DNA from: Flavobacterium marginilacus
GTDB lineage: Bacteria > Bacteroidota > Bacteroidia > Flavobacteriales > Flavobacteriaceae
Reading direction: 5' to 3'
Length of the DNA stretch: 64,000 nt
Assembly (NCBI RefSeq): GCF_026870155.1
Contig: NZ_CP113975.1
Coordinates: forward strand, 2,728,001 to 2,792,000
Shown: positions 18,162-28,176 of the stretch, in pieces
Position numbering within the stretch: position 1 is the first letter of the stretch
Layout: every line of letters starts with the position of its first letter
Notes under the pieces: model-generated
Database searches by the model: none
What the model was told of the DNA's origin: nothing
Seen by the model: only the letters and a program-made list of their open reading frames with translations
Position numbers and translations under genes: made by a program

Positions 18162-19550
18162 TTATATTCCAGCAACAGCTTTTATTTCATCGATAATTCG
18201 CAAGGCTAAATCATCAGCTAATTTCTGGCTCGAAGCCTCGGTATAGATACGTATTATAGGTTCTGTATTTGATTTTCTTAAATGCACCCAATTTTCGGCA
18301 AAATCAATTTTCACTCCGTCAATAGTGGTAATATCTTCATTTTTATATTTCTCGGTCATTGCAGCAAGAATTGCATCAACATCAATTTGTGGTGTCAATT
18401 CAATTTTGTTTTTACTCATATAATATTCAGGATACGAAGCTCTCAAGGCAGAAACTGAGATTTTTTTGTTTGCCAAATGAGTCAGAAATAAAGCCACGCC
18501 CACCATGCTGTCACGACCGTAGTGAGATTCTGGATAAATAATACCGCCATTTCCTTCGCCTCCAATGACTGCATTGTTTTTCTTCATCAATTCTACTACA
18601 TTCACCTCGCCTACTGCGCTGGCTTCATAGCTGCCATTATGTTTGTTAGTAACATCACGCAATGCGCGTGAAGATGACATATTGGAAACTGTATTTCCTG
18701 GAGTTTTGCTCAAAACATAATCTGCGCAGGCTACCAATGTATATTCTTCGCCAAACATTTCACCATCATCACTTATAAAAGCTAAACGATCTACATCTGG
18801 ATCAACAACAACTCCCAAATGCGCTTTTTCTTTAACCACCAATTCTGAAATATCCGTTAAATGCTCTTTCAGAGGTTCTGGATTGTGAGGAAAATGCCCG
18901 TTTGGTTCACAGTATAATTTTACTACTTCAACACCCATTAATTCTAATAATCTTGGAATAATAATTCCTCCTGATGAATTTACGCCATCTACCACAACTT
19001 TAAATTTTGCCGCTTTTACTGCTTCAATATCCACCAATGGCAAGTTCAAGACTTCATCGATATGAATGTCCATATAAGCATCATTTACAGTGATCTGACC
19101 TAAACTGTCTACATCTGCAAAATCGAAAGCTTCTGCTTCAGCAATCTCAAGAATTTTTTCACCGGCTGCACCGCTCAAGAACTCTCCTTTTTCATTCAAT
19201 AATTTCAATGCATTCCATTGTTTTGGATTATGAGAAGCTGTTAAAATGATTCCTCCGTCAGCTTTTTCCAATGGCACGGCAATTTCAACAGTCGGCGTTG
19301 TTGATAAACCTAAATCGATTACATTAATTCCTAAACCAATTAGTGTATTGATAACCAAATTGTGAATCATAGGTCCCGAAATACGAGCGTCACGTCCTAC
19401 AACAACAGTCAGCTTGTCTTTTTTAGAATGATTTTTCAGCCAGGTTCCATAAGCCGAAGCAAATTTCACAGCATCAACAGGAGTTAAATTGTCTCCTACT
19501 TTACCCCCTATTGTTCCTCGGATTCCTGATATTGATTTTATTAAAGTCAT
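18162..19550 (-). CDS. glmM: Phosphoglucosamine mutase
   Basis: A 462-residue alpha-D-phosphohexomutase. The N-terminal SGIRGTIGG is a family signature. The catalytic phosphoserine is Ser106 in TASHNP, the metal loop is DPDVDRLAF, and the substrate loop is EGNGGIIYPESHYGRD. The C-terminal phosphate-binding part is HLRKSNTEPIIRIYTEA. It interconverts glucosamine-6-phosphate and glucosamine-1-phosphate for UDP-GlcNAc and so for peptidoglycan and lipid A. A general phosphomannomutase activity is the alternative, but the full-length similarity fits the Bacteroidota GlmM. It is divergent from the ACP phosphodiesterase gene and shares an inverted leader repeat with it. Confidence 0.85.
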   Translation of the reverse strand: MTLIKSISGIRGTIGGKVGDNLTPVDAVKFASAYGTWLKNHSKKDKLTVVVGRDARISGPMIHNLVINTLIGLGINVIDLGLSTTPTVEIAVPLEKADGGIILTASHNPKQWNALKLLNEKGEFLSGAAGEKILEIAEAEAFDFADVDSLGQITVNDAYMDIHIDEVLNLPLVDIEAVKAAKFKVVVDGVNSSGGIIIPRLLELMGVEVVKLYCEPNGHFPHNPEPLKEHLTDISELVVKEKAHLGVVVDPDVDRLAFISDDGEMFGEEYTLVACADYVLSKTPGNTVSNMSSSRALRDVTNKHNGSYEASAVGEVNVVELMKKNNAVIGGEGNGGIIYPESHYGRDSMVGVALFLTHLANKKISVSALRASYPEYYMSKNKIELTPQIDVDAILAAMTEKYKNEDITTIDGVKIDFAENWVHLRKSNTEPIIRIYTEASSQKLADDLALRIIDEIKAVAGI

Positions 19551-19559
19551 TTAAATTAT

Positions 19560-19813
19560 GATTTTAGATTAACGATTTTAGATTGCAGATTTCTACTTTA
19601 CAATCAAATATTAGAATTATTTTATTAAGGCAAATATAAAAAAGTTTATGTCTTTATAAGGACTAAATCGCAAAAAGGAATTGGATCTTGAGCATCAAAT
19701 TGTTTTAATAAAAAGGATTGGTGATTTTTTATATCTTTATCAAACAAACACACGTAAAAACATCTTCAGACTTGATTTCTAAATCAAAAATCAGAAATCG
19801 TTAATCTAAAATC
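19560..19813. repeat. Inverted repeat in the glmM / ACP phosphodiesterase promoter region
   Basis: A perfect 19-bp inverted pair, GATTTTAGATTAACGATTT (19560-19578) and its reverse complement (19795-19813), brackets this divergent intergenic region. Each arm ends about 10 bases before one start codon, so both genes carry the same leader sequence. A related AATCTAATAATCTAAAA leader precedes pdxH near 62090-62110. The sequence is low in complexity, so a dispersed AT-rich repeat rather than a specific operator is the cautious reading. Confidence 0.65.
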
Positions 19814-19823
19814 TAAAATTTCA

Positions 19824-20408
19824 ATGAACTTCTTAGCCCACATCTATTTATCAGGAGACAGTGATTTGATAAAAATTGGAAACTTCATGGCAGACGGCAT
19901 CAGGGGTAAACAATTTGAAACTTATCCTCTGGAAATACAAAAAGGAATTCTGCTGCACCGTTTCATAGATACTTATACCGATGCTCATCCTGTTTTCAGA
20001 AAGAGCACCAAACGCCTGCACGAAAAATACCATCACTATGCCGGCGTTATTACAGATGTTTTTTATGATCATTTTTTGGCAAAAAACTGGAGCAATTATT
20101 CAAAAGAAAGTCTGACAGATTTCACAAACCGTTTTTACCAATCGCTTCATGATAATTATGAGTTTTTATCTGAAAGAACCAGAGGAATTATGCCGTACAT
20201 GATTGAGCGCAATTGGCTGATGAGCTACCAAACCGTAGAAGGAATCAGTAAAATCTTGACACAAATGGATGGCAGAACGAAAAATGAATCCAAAATGAGA
20301 TTTTCCTCCAATGAACTTTCTGAATATTATAGTGATTTCGAGTCGGAATTCATTGCTTTTTTTGAAGATATAAGAATCGAAGCTCATCAAAAATTAATTT
20401 TGTTATGA
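19824..20408 (+). CDS. ACP phosphodiesterase (AcpH-like)
   Basis: A 194-residue protein of the acyl-carrier-protein phosphodiesterase (DUF479) family, HD-fold related. Visible motifs are MNFLAHIYLS at the start, GNFMADGIRG (about residue 26), LLHRFIDTYTDAHP, and DVFYDHFLA, which supply the metal-binding His and Asp residues. The family removes 4'-phosphopantetheine from ACP and regenerates apo-ACP. It overlaps the AlkD-like gene by 4 bp (ATGA), so the two are translationally coupled. The size is normal. Confidence 0.88.
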   Translation: MNFLAHIYLSGDSDLIKIGNFMADGIRGKQFETYPLEIQKGILLHRFIDTYTDAHPVFRKSTKRLHEKYHHYAGVITDVFYDHFLAKNWSNYSKESLTDFTNRFYQSLHDNYEFLSERTRGIMPYMIERNWLMSYQTVEGISKILTQMDGRTKNESKMRFSSNELSEYYSDFESEFIAFFEDIRIEAHQKLILL

Positions 20409-21070
20409 ATTTTATTTACTCTTTAGAAAAAGCTTTTAATGAATCTGCTGATGCTGTAAATGCAGAAGCTATGTCAAAATATATGAAAAACAATTTTCCT
20501 TTTTTTGGTATAAAGACTAACGAAAGAAGATTTATTTTTAAAAAGATTTGTCTTGAAAACCAAAAGGAAACTGCTGAAAACTCACGAGAAATAGCATTGT
20601 CATTATATTCAAAAAAAGAACGTGAACTGCATTACTGCGCTCTTGAAATTTTGATAAAAAATCTCAAAAAAAAATATTTAAAGGAAGATATTAAGTTTAT
20701 TGAAAAGCTTATAATTACTCATTCCTGGTGGGACAGTGTGGATGTTATTGCTAAATTTATTCTGGGTGAATATCTGCTGGAATTTCCATTGGAAAGAGGC
20801 AATGTTATCTCCCGTTTTTCAAACTCAGATAATATGTGGCTCAATCGAAGTGCGATTCTCTTTCAGCTGAGCTATAAAGGAAAAACAGATTTTGATTTAC
20901 TTAAAACACTTTGTGAGAAACATGGAACTTCAAATGAGTTTTTTATCCAAAAATCTATTGGCTGGGCTCTGCGTGAATATTCAAAAGTAAATCCCATTGC
21001 GGTTAAAAATTTTGTATCTATTTCGGATCTAAAAAATTTGAGCAAAAGAGAAGCTTTGAAAAATTTATGA
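20405..21070 (+). CDS. AlkD-like DNA alkylation repair protein
   Basis: This 221-residue, all-helical protein matches the HEAT-repeat DNA glycosylase AlkD family. Family landmarks are the acidic/aromatic HSWWDSVDVIA (about residue 110) and the MWLNRSAIL and IQKSIGWALREYSK blocks, which correspond to the conserved Trp, Asp and Arg that hold damaged DNA. AlkD excises N3- and N7-alkylpurines without flipping the base. It is coupled to the upstream ACP phosphodiesterase gene; no functional link between them is evident. Confidence 0.87.
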   Translation: MNFIYSLEKAFNESADAVNAEAMSKYMKNNFPFFGIKTNERRFIFKKICLENQKETAENSREIALSLYSKKERELHYCALEILIKNLKKKYLKEDIKFIEKLIITHSWWDSVDVIAKFILGEYLLEFPLERGNVISRFSNSDNMWLNRSAILFQLSYKGKTDFDLLKTLCEKHGTSNEFFIQKSIGWALREYSKVNPIAVKNFVSISDLKNLSKREALKNL

Positions 21071-21183
21071 TAAAAAATCAGCTAATTTTATTTACATTCA
21101 GCTGATTATTAAAGACTTATTTTTATGTAAAAATATTTTAAATTAAAAATAAATCTCTTCATAATTAGTACGGTTTGTTTTAC

Positions 21184-21191
21184 TAAATTTG
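21184..21191 (+). promoter_or_regulatory. Promoter -7 element of the HtrA-like protease
   Basis: TAAATTTG, an exact TAnnTTTG match, ends 20 bases before the ATG at 21212. Confidence 0.5.
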
Positions 21192-21211
21192 CTTACAAAA
21201 ATTAAATAAAA

Positions 21212-22378
21212 ATGCTAGACAATCAGACTTCTGAAGGAAAAAATGAAACAAATTCATTTGAAATAGATAATAAATCCAGAAATAAAAAAATTGCATTAAT
21301 AGCCGGCGTTCTAATTGTCCTCGGAGTAATAATAATACCAAGGGTTTGGAATAAATTCAATAAAAAAGAAGCTGTCTGTCTCAATAATCAGACTGAGATT
21401 TATGAAAAATATAAAGATGCAGTAGTACTTGTCAAACACACTTATGCACTGCAAATTTCCATCAAAGGATCTGAACCATTCCAGATTACAGTAGATGACA
21501 ATTCATTTGAGGAAAAAACAATTTCCGGAACAGGATTTTTTGTTTCTGAAGATGGCAAAATAGTTACCAACCACCATGTTGCCGAACCTTGGAAGTATGA
21601 TGATAACACTAAAGAGGATGATTTTAGCGATTTAAAAGATCATATCGCAGCAATTCTACCTGACTCTATTGATAAAAAAGATTATAAAAGTTACCTTGAA
21701 CTGCACTGGAATGATTACAGCGGTGAAGAAGAAGGTAATTATTCCGATGAAGAAGCTGAAGAAACTCCAGTTGCTTCGGCACCTGCTGCAAATATTGACT
21801 CATCAAGTGTTGCTACTGAAGTAAATGACTTGATATCTGAAAATCAGTCAGAAGAAAAAGCTATAACGAGTCAGATTATCTACACCAAACTAGAGGATAT
21901 CGAAATTGTTCCAAAAACTGTTGAAATCAGCGTAGCTCTTCATGGCTCAAAAGATGATTGGCTGCAATGTAAAGTATTGAAAATTGCCGATGAAGAAGAG
22001 GTTGATGTTGCAATTTTACAGCTTAATAGTGAAAACCTTCCAGATTCTGTATCCAATATTGTTGATTTGGATAATGCTGTACAGGATGATTCAAGTATAA
22101 AACCAGGAACCAATGCAATTTTGATCGGATATCCGATGGGAATGCAGTTAGCTAATACCCGAAAAGGGATAAAAGTGCAGGTTTATGAAGGCCAGATCAA
22201 CAAAGAATCTGATGGTGTTAGCGTGCAGTATAATGTGACTTCAACCCATGGAGCCAGTGGTTCGCCGGTTTTTAATGAATGCGGACAGCTTATTGCTGTG
22301 AATTATGCTGGCTATGATCAAGCGCAAGGATATAATTTTGGAATTGTTGCAAAACACGCCATGTCTTTAATGGAATAA
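21212..22378 (+). CDS. Membrane-anchored trypsin-like (HtrA/S1C-type) serine protease
   Basis: A 388-residue protein with a cytoplasmic Lys-rich N-terminus, one transmembrane helix (about residues 28-45) and a trypsin-like domain. The triad is visible: His in TNHHVAEP, Asp in EEVDVAILQL and Ser in GASGSPVF. An unusual acidic insertion of roughly 80 residues (about 130-210, with DYSGEEEGNYSDEEAEE and a stretch of Ala/Ser) lies between His and Asp. No PDZ domain follows, so it is smaller than DegP. It presumably acts in the periplasm on misfolded or specific proteins. Confidence 0.85.
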   Translation: MLDNQTSEGKNETNSFEIDNKSRNKKIALIAGVLIVLGVIIIPRVWNKFNKKEAVCLNNQTEIYEKYKDAVVLVKHTYALQISIKGSEPFQITVDDNSFEEKTISGTGFFVSEDGKIVTNHHVAEPWKYDDNTKEDDFSDLKDHIAAILPDSIDKKDYKSYLELHWNDYSGEEEGNYSDEEAEETPVASAPAANIDSSSVATEVNDLISENQSEEKAITSQIIYTKLEDIEIVPKTVEISVALHGSKDDWLQCKVLKIADEEEVDVAILQLNSENLPDSVSNIVDLDNAVQDDSSIKPGTNAILIGYPMGMQLANTRKGIKVQVYEGQINKESDGVSVQYNVTSTHGASGSPVFNECGQLIAVNYAGYDQAQGYNFGIVAKHAMSLME

Positions 22379-22412
22379 TTTGTAGCTTTTACATCAAAAA
22401 AGCCTATTTTTG
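22379..22412 (+). promoter_or_regulatory. Promoter of the ClC channel gene
   Basis: TTTG at 22379-22382 and TATTTTTG at 22405-22412 are separated by 22 bases, matching both the -33 and the -7 (TAnnTTTG) elements of Bacteroidota promoters. The -7 ends 23 bases before the ATG at 22436. It also overlaps the stop region of the upstream protease gene. Confidence 0.6.
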
Positions 22413-22435
22413 TTATAAATCAACGTTCAATCACA

Positions 22436-24229
22436 ATGTTTAAAAAGTTTTTTTCAAAAATAGAACTTCTGCTGGCTTTAGCACAATCGGCTTTAACTCC
22501 AAAACAATTTATCTTTTTATCAAGCGTTTTAGTTGGAATATCTTCTGCAATTGCTGTAATTATTTTAAAAACATTTGCTCACTGGGTTTTTAGATTTGCT
22601 ACTTACATAACTGTCCATGCTGCTATTTTTAAAATTGGACTTATCAAGATAATGCTGCCGGTAATTGGTATTATGCTTACGGTCTTTGTAGTTAAACGTT
22701 TTTTGGGAGGAACGATTGAAAAAGGAACTTCACAAATCTTATACGCTGTTGCTAAAAAAGCAAGTATTATTCCGAAAAAACAAATGTACGCCCAAATCAT
22801 GACCAGCTCCCTAACTGTTGGTATGGGTGGTTCTGCTGGTCTTGAAAGCCCTATTGTAGTTACCGGTGCTGCATTTGGATCTAATTATGCACAACGGTAT
22901 AAATTACATTATAAAGATCGGACACTCCTAATTGGCTGTGGGGTCGCTGCTGGTATAGCAGCCGCTTTTAATGCTCCAATTGCTGGAGTTTTGTTTGCCG
23001 TTGAAGTGCTGCTTGTTGATGTCAGCGTTTCTGCATTTACGCCAATAATGATCGCTGCCGCTACTGGAGCATTGGTTTCTGCAATTGCCTTAGATGAGAC
23101 TATTTTGCTGAATTTTCCAAGCAGAGAAACGTTTAATTACCATAATATTCCATATTATGTATTACTGGGAGTATCTACAGGATTTGTATCTGTTTTTTAC
23201 GCCAGAAATTTTCAAAAAACGGAACATTTTTTTGGACATATTAGATTTCCTCTATATACAAAAGCTCTTATTGGAGCTTCCATTTTAGCACTTATGATAT
23301 TTGTTTTTCCAACACTATTTGGAGAAGGTTATGAAAGCATTCGCAGTTTAGCCGGCAGTGATCCGGGCGAATTATTAGAGAATACTCTTTTTAGTGAATT
23401 TAGAAACAATAATTGGGCTTTATTGGCTTTTATTGGATGTTCATTACTGTTAAAAGCTTTTGCAACAGGAATTACCTTAGGAAGTGGCGGTAATGGAGGA
23501 AATTTTGCTCCTTCCCTTTTTCTGGGTTCATATGTTGGATTTTTCTTTTCAAAATTATTGAACCTAACCAGTTTGACTAATTTGCCCATTGGTAATTTTA
23601 CGATGGTTGGTATGGCAGGAATTTTGAGCGGATTATTTCATGCACCATTAACCGCAATTTTCTTGATTGCTGAAATTACTGGCGGTTACGGCTTAATGAT
23701 TCCGCTTATGATTGTAGCCTCTATTAGTTTTGCCATTTCAAAACGATTTGAGAAACACTCTTTAGATGTGAAAAATCTAGCCAAAAAGGGACATGCTTTT
23801 ACCAGTAACAAAGATTCAAATGTTCTTTCAACTTTAAATACCGCCTCAATTATTCAGACCGATTATTTAACTGTTAAGCCAGAAGATACTCTTGAAAAAT
23901 TGGTTGATTTGATTTCTCATTCAAATCAAGTTATTTTTCCAGTGGTTTCCAATGAAAAACGTCTATTAGGAATTGTACATTTTAATGATATTAGGGAGAT
24001 CATTTTTAACCCATACAGAGTAAAATATACTTTAATAAAAGAAATTATGGTTCAGCCAGTTACCATTGTTCATCCTTCGCAGAGTATGGAAATTGTAATG
24101 GATAAATTTGAGAGTTCCAAAAAAGCTTTTCTTCCTGTCATAAGTGATGACAAATATTATGGTTTTATATCCAAATCTGTCGCTCTGGAAGTATACCGAA
24201 GTAAGTTGAAGTCTATGACGATAGAATAA
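22436..24229 (+). CDS. ClC chloride channel/antiporter with C-terminal CBS domains
   Basis: A 597-residue protein with about ten transmembrane segments followed by two CBS domains (about residues 470-590). The ion-path motifs are GMGGSAGLESPIV, with the gating glutamate at Glu137, and GSGGNGGNFAPSLF. The first lacks the exact GSGIP sequence but keeps GxExP. Gating Glu and central motifs fit a Cl-/H+ exchanger or channel, with CBS domains sensing nucleotides. It is in the inner membrane. It shows no operon partner. Confidence 0.92.
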   Translation: MFKKFFSKIELLLALAQSALTPKQFIFLSSVLVGISSAIAVIILKTFAHWVFRFATYITVHAAIFKIGLIKIMLPVIGIMLTVFVVKRFLGGTIEKGTSQILYAVAKKASIIPKKQMYAQIMTSSLTVGMGGSAGLESPIVVTGAAFGSNYAQRYKLHYKDRTLLIGCGVAAGIAAAFNAPIAGVLFAVEVLLVDVSVSAFTPIMIAAATGALVSAIALDETILLNFPSRETFNYHNIPYYVLLGVSTGFVSVFYARNFQKTEHFFGHIRFPLYTKALIGASILALMIFVFPTLFGEGYESIRSLAGSDPGELLENTLFSEFRNNNWALLAFIGCSLLLKAFATGITLGSGGNGGNFAPSLFLGSYVGFFFSKLLNLTSLTNLPIGNFTMVGMAGILSGLFHAPLTAIFLIAEITGGYGLMIPLMIVASISFAISKRFEKHSLDVKNLAKKGHAFTSNKDSNVLSTLNTASIIQTDYLTVKPEDTLEKLVDLISHSNQVIFPVVSNEKRLLGIVHFNDIREIIFNPYRVKYTLIKEIMVQPVTIVHPSQSMEIVMDKFESSKKAFLPVISDDKYYGFISKSVALEVYRSKLKSMTIE

Positions 24230-24233
24230 TTTT

Positions 24234-24271
24234 AATATCGGGTAAATATTTTTTTTCAACTATCCGATATT
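24234..24271. promoter_or_regulatory. Operator-like inverted repeat upstream of the Fic gene
   Basis: AATATCGGGTA (24234-24244) and TATCCGATATT (24261-24271) are inverted with one G-T difference and a 16-nt spacer. It lies between the ClC stop and the -7 element (24277-24284) of the Fic gene. It could be a terminator-like hairpin for the upstream gene or an operator overlapping the expected -33 position. Confidence 0.5.
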
Positions 24272-24276
24272 AATTA

Positions 24277-24284
24277 TATCTTTG
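24277..24284 (+). promoter_or_regulatory. Promoter -7 element four bases from the Fic start codon
   Basis: TATCTTTG matches TAnnTTTG exactly but ends only four bases before the ATG at 24289. The predicted transcript start would fall at or next to the ATG, implying a leaderless or near-leaderless mRNA. Other genes in this window have 14-26 bases between this element and the ATG. Confidence 0.5.
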
Positions 24285-24288
24285 TGGT

Positions 24289-25242
24289 ATGTGGGACATT
24301 AATTTAACATACCGAGACGAACTACAGTCAACTTTTGACAGATTGCACGAAAAACGACAAACTCTGCAGTCCAGCAGACCTCTGCCCAATATTGCATTGA
24401 ATAAAATCAGGGAAAGCCTTTCCATTGAATGGACCTACAACTCAAACAGCATAGAAGGAAACACAATGAGCCTGCGCGAAACCCAAATGGTCATTCAGGA
24501 AGGGATAACTGTAAAAGGGAAATCACTAAGAGAACATTTTGAAACACATAATCACGATAAGGCTATTGATTATTTATATTCAATTGTAAATGATAATTAT
24601 ACTTTGCGCAGTATCGATGTATTGTCATTGCATGGTTTGGTTTTGCGATCCATAGAAGATGATTTTGCAGGACGAATCCGTAATGGAGGAGTACGAATAA
24701 CTGGTGCTAATTTTACACCGCCAAATGCAAATAAAGTTTCTGATTTACTGGATGAATTAATTGATTTTGTAAATACCAATCCATTACAGCTGAATGATAT
24801 TGAGCTGGCAACTATTTTTCATCATAAATTTGTGTGGATACATCCTTTTTTTGATGGTAATGGCCGTACAGTTCGATTGGCAATGAATTTAATATTAATG
24901 CGAAGTGGTTTTCCTCCAGCTATTATTTTAAAAAATGACCGAAAGAAATATTACGAAGCCTTAAATCAGGCTAATGGAGGTAATTATCAAAAACTCACTT
25001 TATTGATGTGTCAGGCACTGGAACGTACCTTGAATATTTACAAAACTGCAATGCCGGACAATTATACCGAATATCAGGAAATTTCAAATATTATTCAAGA
25101 ACCCGGTATGGAATATGGTCAGGAATACATAAGTCTATTAGCCCGGACAGGTAAGATAGACGCTTATAAAGAAGGACGAAACTGGCTTACAACACGTGAA
25201 GCCATTGAAGATTATATTACAAATCGCAAAAGAAAACGCTAG
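24289..25242 (+). CDS. Fic family AMPylase-like protein with inhibitory helix
   Basis: This 317-residue protein has the Fic core motif HPFFDGNGRTVR (His185 to Arg196), complete for nucleotide transfer to a hydroxyl side chain. The inhibitory (S/T)xxxE(G/N) motif lies N-terminal at residues 52-57 (SNSIEG), the class II arrangement. The last 60 residues (LARTGKIDAYKEGRNWLTTREAIEDYI) look like a small winged or excisionase-type helix-turn-helix, so the protein may bind DNA. Such stand-alone Fic proteins commonly AMPylate a cellular partner. A toxin role is possible but no antitoxin gene is adjacent. Confidence 0.88.
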   Translation: MWDINLTYRDELQSTFDRLHEKRQTLQSSRPLPNIALNKIRESLSIEWTYNSNSIEGNTMSLRETQMVIQEGITVKGKSLREHFETHNHDKAIDYLYSIVNDNYTLRSIDVLSLHGLVLRSIEDDFAGRIRNGGVRITGANFTPPNANKVSDLLDELIDFVNTNPLQLNDIELATIFHHKFVWIHPFFDGNGRTVRLAMNLILMRSGFPPAIILKNDRKKYYEALNQANGGNYQKLTLLMCQALERTLNIYKTAMPDNYTEYQEISNIIQEPGMEYGQEYISLLARTGKIDAYKEGRNWLTTREAIEDYITNRKRKR

Positions 25243-25262
25243 CTTAGGTTAGCGTTTTTTTA
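25233..25262 (+). terminator. Terminator of the Fic gene
   Basis: AAAACGCTA (25233-25241) pairs with TAGCGTTTT (25250-25258), followed by T residues. The stem begins inside the last codons and includes the TAG stop at 25240-25242. Confidence 0.7.
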
Positions 25263-25320
25263 TTATAGCAGACTAGCACAAACTTTTGCTTTCTACAACT
25301 AAAAGAACCAATCAAAATGG

Positions 25321-25328
25321 TAACTTTG
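25321..25328 (+). promoter_or_regulatory. Promoter -7 element of uvrA
   Basis: TAACTTTG, an exact TAnnTTTG match, ends 16 bases before the ATG at 25345. Confidence 0.5.
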
Positions 25329-25344
25329 CTTTTTTGCAAAAATT

Positions 25345-28176
25345 ATGCTAGACACAGACAATACGATTGAAGTTCAGGGCGCACGCGTTCACAATCTAAA
25401 AAATATAGATATTTCCATCCCAAGGGAAAAATTGGTTGTAATTACCGGGCTTTCGGGCTCAGGGAAATCCTCATTAGCGTTCGATACTATTTATGCCGAA
25501 GGACAGCGCCGATATGTTGAGACCTTTTCGGCTTATGCAAGACAATTTCTCGGCGGTTTGGAACGCCCTGATGTCGATAAAATTGACGGACTCTCTCCTG
25601 TTATCGCCATCGAGCAAAAAACAACCAGCAAGAGTCCTCGTTCGACTGTAGGAACCATTACCGAAATTTACGATTTTCTTCGTTTGCTTTATGCACGTGG
25701 TGCCGATGCTTACAGTTACAACACTGGTGAAAAAATGGTTTCATACTCGGATGACCAAATCAAGGATTTGATTATTCAGGATTTTACTGGAAAACGAATC
25801 AATATTCTCGCTCCGGTCATTCGAGCCAGAAAAGGGCATTACGCAGAACTTTTTCAGCAGATTACCAAGCAGGGATTCTTAAAAGTCCGTGTCAACGGAG
25901 ATATTTTGGACTTGGTTTCTGGAATGAAATTGGATCGTTACAAAACCCACGACATCGAAATTGTCGTTGACCGTATGGTAATTGAAAATACTCCTGACAA
26001 CGAAAAACGTCTTTCCGAAAGCATCAACACTGCCATGCATCACGGCGAAAACGTATTGATGGTTCTCGATCAGGATACGAATGAAGTGCGTTATTTCAGC
26101 CGGAATTTGATGTGTCCTTCAACTGGAATTTCGTATCAGAATCCGGAACCGAATTTATTTTCGTTCAACTCTCCAAAAGGGGCTTGTGATCATTGCAACG
26201 GATTGGGAACCGTTAATCAAATCAATATCAATAAAATTATTCCAAATCCTAAATTATCCATTAAAGCTGGTGGTTTTGCACCTTTGGGAGAATATAAATC
26301 TTCTTGGATTTTTAAGCAGCTGGAAATCATTGGAGAAAAATACGGTTTTAAATTGACTGATGCCGTTGAAAAAATTCCTGCCGAGGCGATGGAAATGATT
26401 TTGAACGGCGGAAAAGAAAAATTTACTATTAATTCTAAAGATTTAGGTGTTGCCCGAGATTACAAAATTGATTTTGAGGGAATTTCCCATTTCATAAAAA
26501 ATCAGCACGACGAAAGTGGTTCAACAGCAATTAAGCGTTGGGCAAAAGAATTTATGGACGAAATAAAATGTCCTGTCTGTGAAGGTTCCCGATTGAAAAA
26601 AGAAGCAAATTATTTTAGGGTAAATGAAAAAAGCATTTCCGAATTGTGCGATATGGACATTTCTGATTTGACAGCCTGGTTTTTTGATTTGGATAAACAT
26701 TTATCTGATAAACAAAAAATAATTGCCACCGAAGTAATTAAAGAAATCAAAGACCGATTGACTTTTTTGATGAATGTTGGTTTGAATTATCTGGCTTTAA
26801 GCCGAAGCTCCAAATCGCTTTCGGGCGGTGAAGCACAGCGCATACGATTAGCGACACAAATTGGATCACAACTGGTGGGTGTTTTGTATATTTTGGATGA
26901 GCCAAGTATTGGTTTACATCAAAGAGACAATGAAAAACTGATTCATTCTTTAGAGCAATTGCGAGACATCGGTAACTCAATACTTGTGGTTGAACACGAC
27001 AAAGATATTATGGAACGTGCCGATTATGTGATTGATATTGGTCCAAAAGCAGGGAAATATGGTGGTGAAATCATCAGTATAGGAACTCCTAAAGAAACTT
27101 TAGCTTCGGATACAATTACAGCGCAGTATCTGAATGGAAAAATGAAATTAGAAATTCCAGAAAAACGCCGTGAAGGAAACGGAAAATTCCTAAAACTTAC
27201 TGGAGCGACTGGAAATAATCTAAAAAATGTTTCGATCGAATTGCCTTTGGGTAAAATGATATGCGTTACAGGTGTTTCGGGCAGCGGGAAATCGACTTTG
27301 ATTAATGAAACCCTCTACCCTATTTTGAATGCCTATTATTTTAATGGTGTAAAAATTCCGAAACCGTATAAAAAAATTGAAGGCTTGGAGCATATCGACA
27401 AAGTTATTGATATTGACCAAAGTCCGATTGGGCGTACGCCGCGTTCTAATCCTGCGACTTATACCGAAGTCTTTTCTGAAATACGAAATCTTTTTACAAT
27501 GACTTCTGAAAGTATGATTCGTGGTTATAAAGCGGGACGTTTTAGTTTTAATGTAAAAGGCGGACGCTGTGAAACCTGCGAAGGCTCCGGAGTGCGTACT
27601 ATAGAAATGAATTTTTTACCAGATGTATATGTGGAATGTGAAACCTGCCAAGGAAAACGTTTCAACAGAGAAACTTTAGAAATTCGCTATAAAGGAAAAT
27701 CTATTTCTGACGTTTTAAATATGACGGTTGATGAAGCGGTTCCTTTCTTTGAAAATATTCCAAAAATTTATCGAAAAGTAAAAACAATTCAGGATGTTGG
27801 TTTGGGCTACATTACACTTGGACAACAAAGTACAACACTTTCTGGCGGTGAAGCACAGCGAATCAAACTAGCTGGAGAATTGTCTAAAAAAGATACTGGA
27901 AATACGTTCTATATTCTTGACGAACCAACAACAGGTTTGCATTTTGAAGACATTAGGGTATTGATGGATGTAATTAACAAATTGGTTGACAAAGGAAATA
28001 CCATCCTGATTATCGAACATAATATGGATGTTATCAAACTTGCCGATTACATTATTGACATTGGCCCAGAAGGAGGGAAAGGCGGTGGAACTCTAGTCGC
28101 TAAAGGAACTCCTGAGGAAATTGTAAAAAACAAAAAAAGCTACACAGCACAATTTTTGAAAAAAGAGTTACTTTAG
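25345..28176 (+). CDS. uvrA: Excinuclease ABC subunit A
   Basis: A 943-residue UvrA of normal length. The first ATPase module has Walker [10 protein letters not shown] near residue 35 and [14 protein letters not shown] near residue 490. The second has GVSGSGKST near residue 643 and [14 protein letters not shown] near residue 834. Zinc-binding Cys pairs occur in [16 protein letters not shown] and, in the second module, CETCEGSG...CETCQGKR. It recognises bulky DNA lesions and loads UvrB in nucleotide excision repair. It is preceded by its own promoter element and by the Fic terminator, so it is likely transcribed alone or with the LOG gene downstream. Confidence 0.97.
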   Translation: MLDTDNTIEVQGARVHNLKNIDISIPREKLVVITGLSGSGKSSLAFDTIYAEGQRRYVETFSAYARQFLGGLERPDVDKIDGLSPVIAIEQKTTSKSPRSTVGTITEIYDFLRLLYARGADAYSYNTGEKMVSYSDDQIKDLIIQDFTGKRINILAPVIRARKGHYAELFQQITKQGFLKVRVNGDILDLVSGMKLDRYKTHDIEIVVDRMVIENTPDNEKRLSESINTAMHHGENVLMVLDQDTNEVRYFSRNLMCPSTGISYQNPEPNLFSFNSPKGACDHCNGLGTVNQININKIIPNPKLSIKAGGFAPLGEYKSSWIFKQLEIIGEKYGFKLTDAVEKIPAEAMEMILNGGKEKFTINSKDLGVARDYKIDFEGISHFIKNQHDESGSTAIKRWAKEFMDEIKCPVCEGSRLKKEANYFRVNEKSISELCDMDISDLTAWFFDLDKHLSDKQKIIATEVIKEIKDRLTFLMNVGLNYLALSRSSKSLSGGEAQRIRLATQIGSQLVGVLYILDEPSIGLHQRDNEKLIHSLEQLRDIGNSILVVEHDKDIMERADYVIDIGPKAGKYGGEIISIGTPKETLASDTITAQYLNGKMKLEIPEKRREGNGKFLKLTGATGNNLKNVSIELPLGKMICVTGVSGSGKSTLINETLYPILNAYYFNGVKIPKPYKKIEGLEHIDKVIDIDQSPIGRTPRSNPATYTEVFSEIRNLFTMTSESMIRGYKAGRFSFNVKGGRCETCEGSGVRTIEMNFLPDVYVECETCQGKRFNRETLEIRYKGKSISDVLNMTVDEAVPFFENIPKIYRKVKTIQDVGLGYITLGQQSTTLSGGEAQRIKLAGELSKKDTGNTFYILDEPTTGLHFEDIRVLMDVINKLVDKGNTILIIEHNMDVIKLADYIIDIGPEGGKGGGTLVAKGTPEEIVKNKKSYTAQFLKKELL

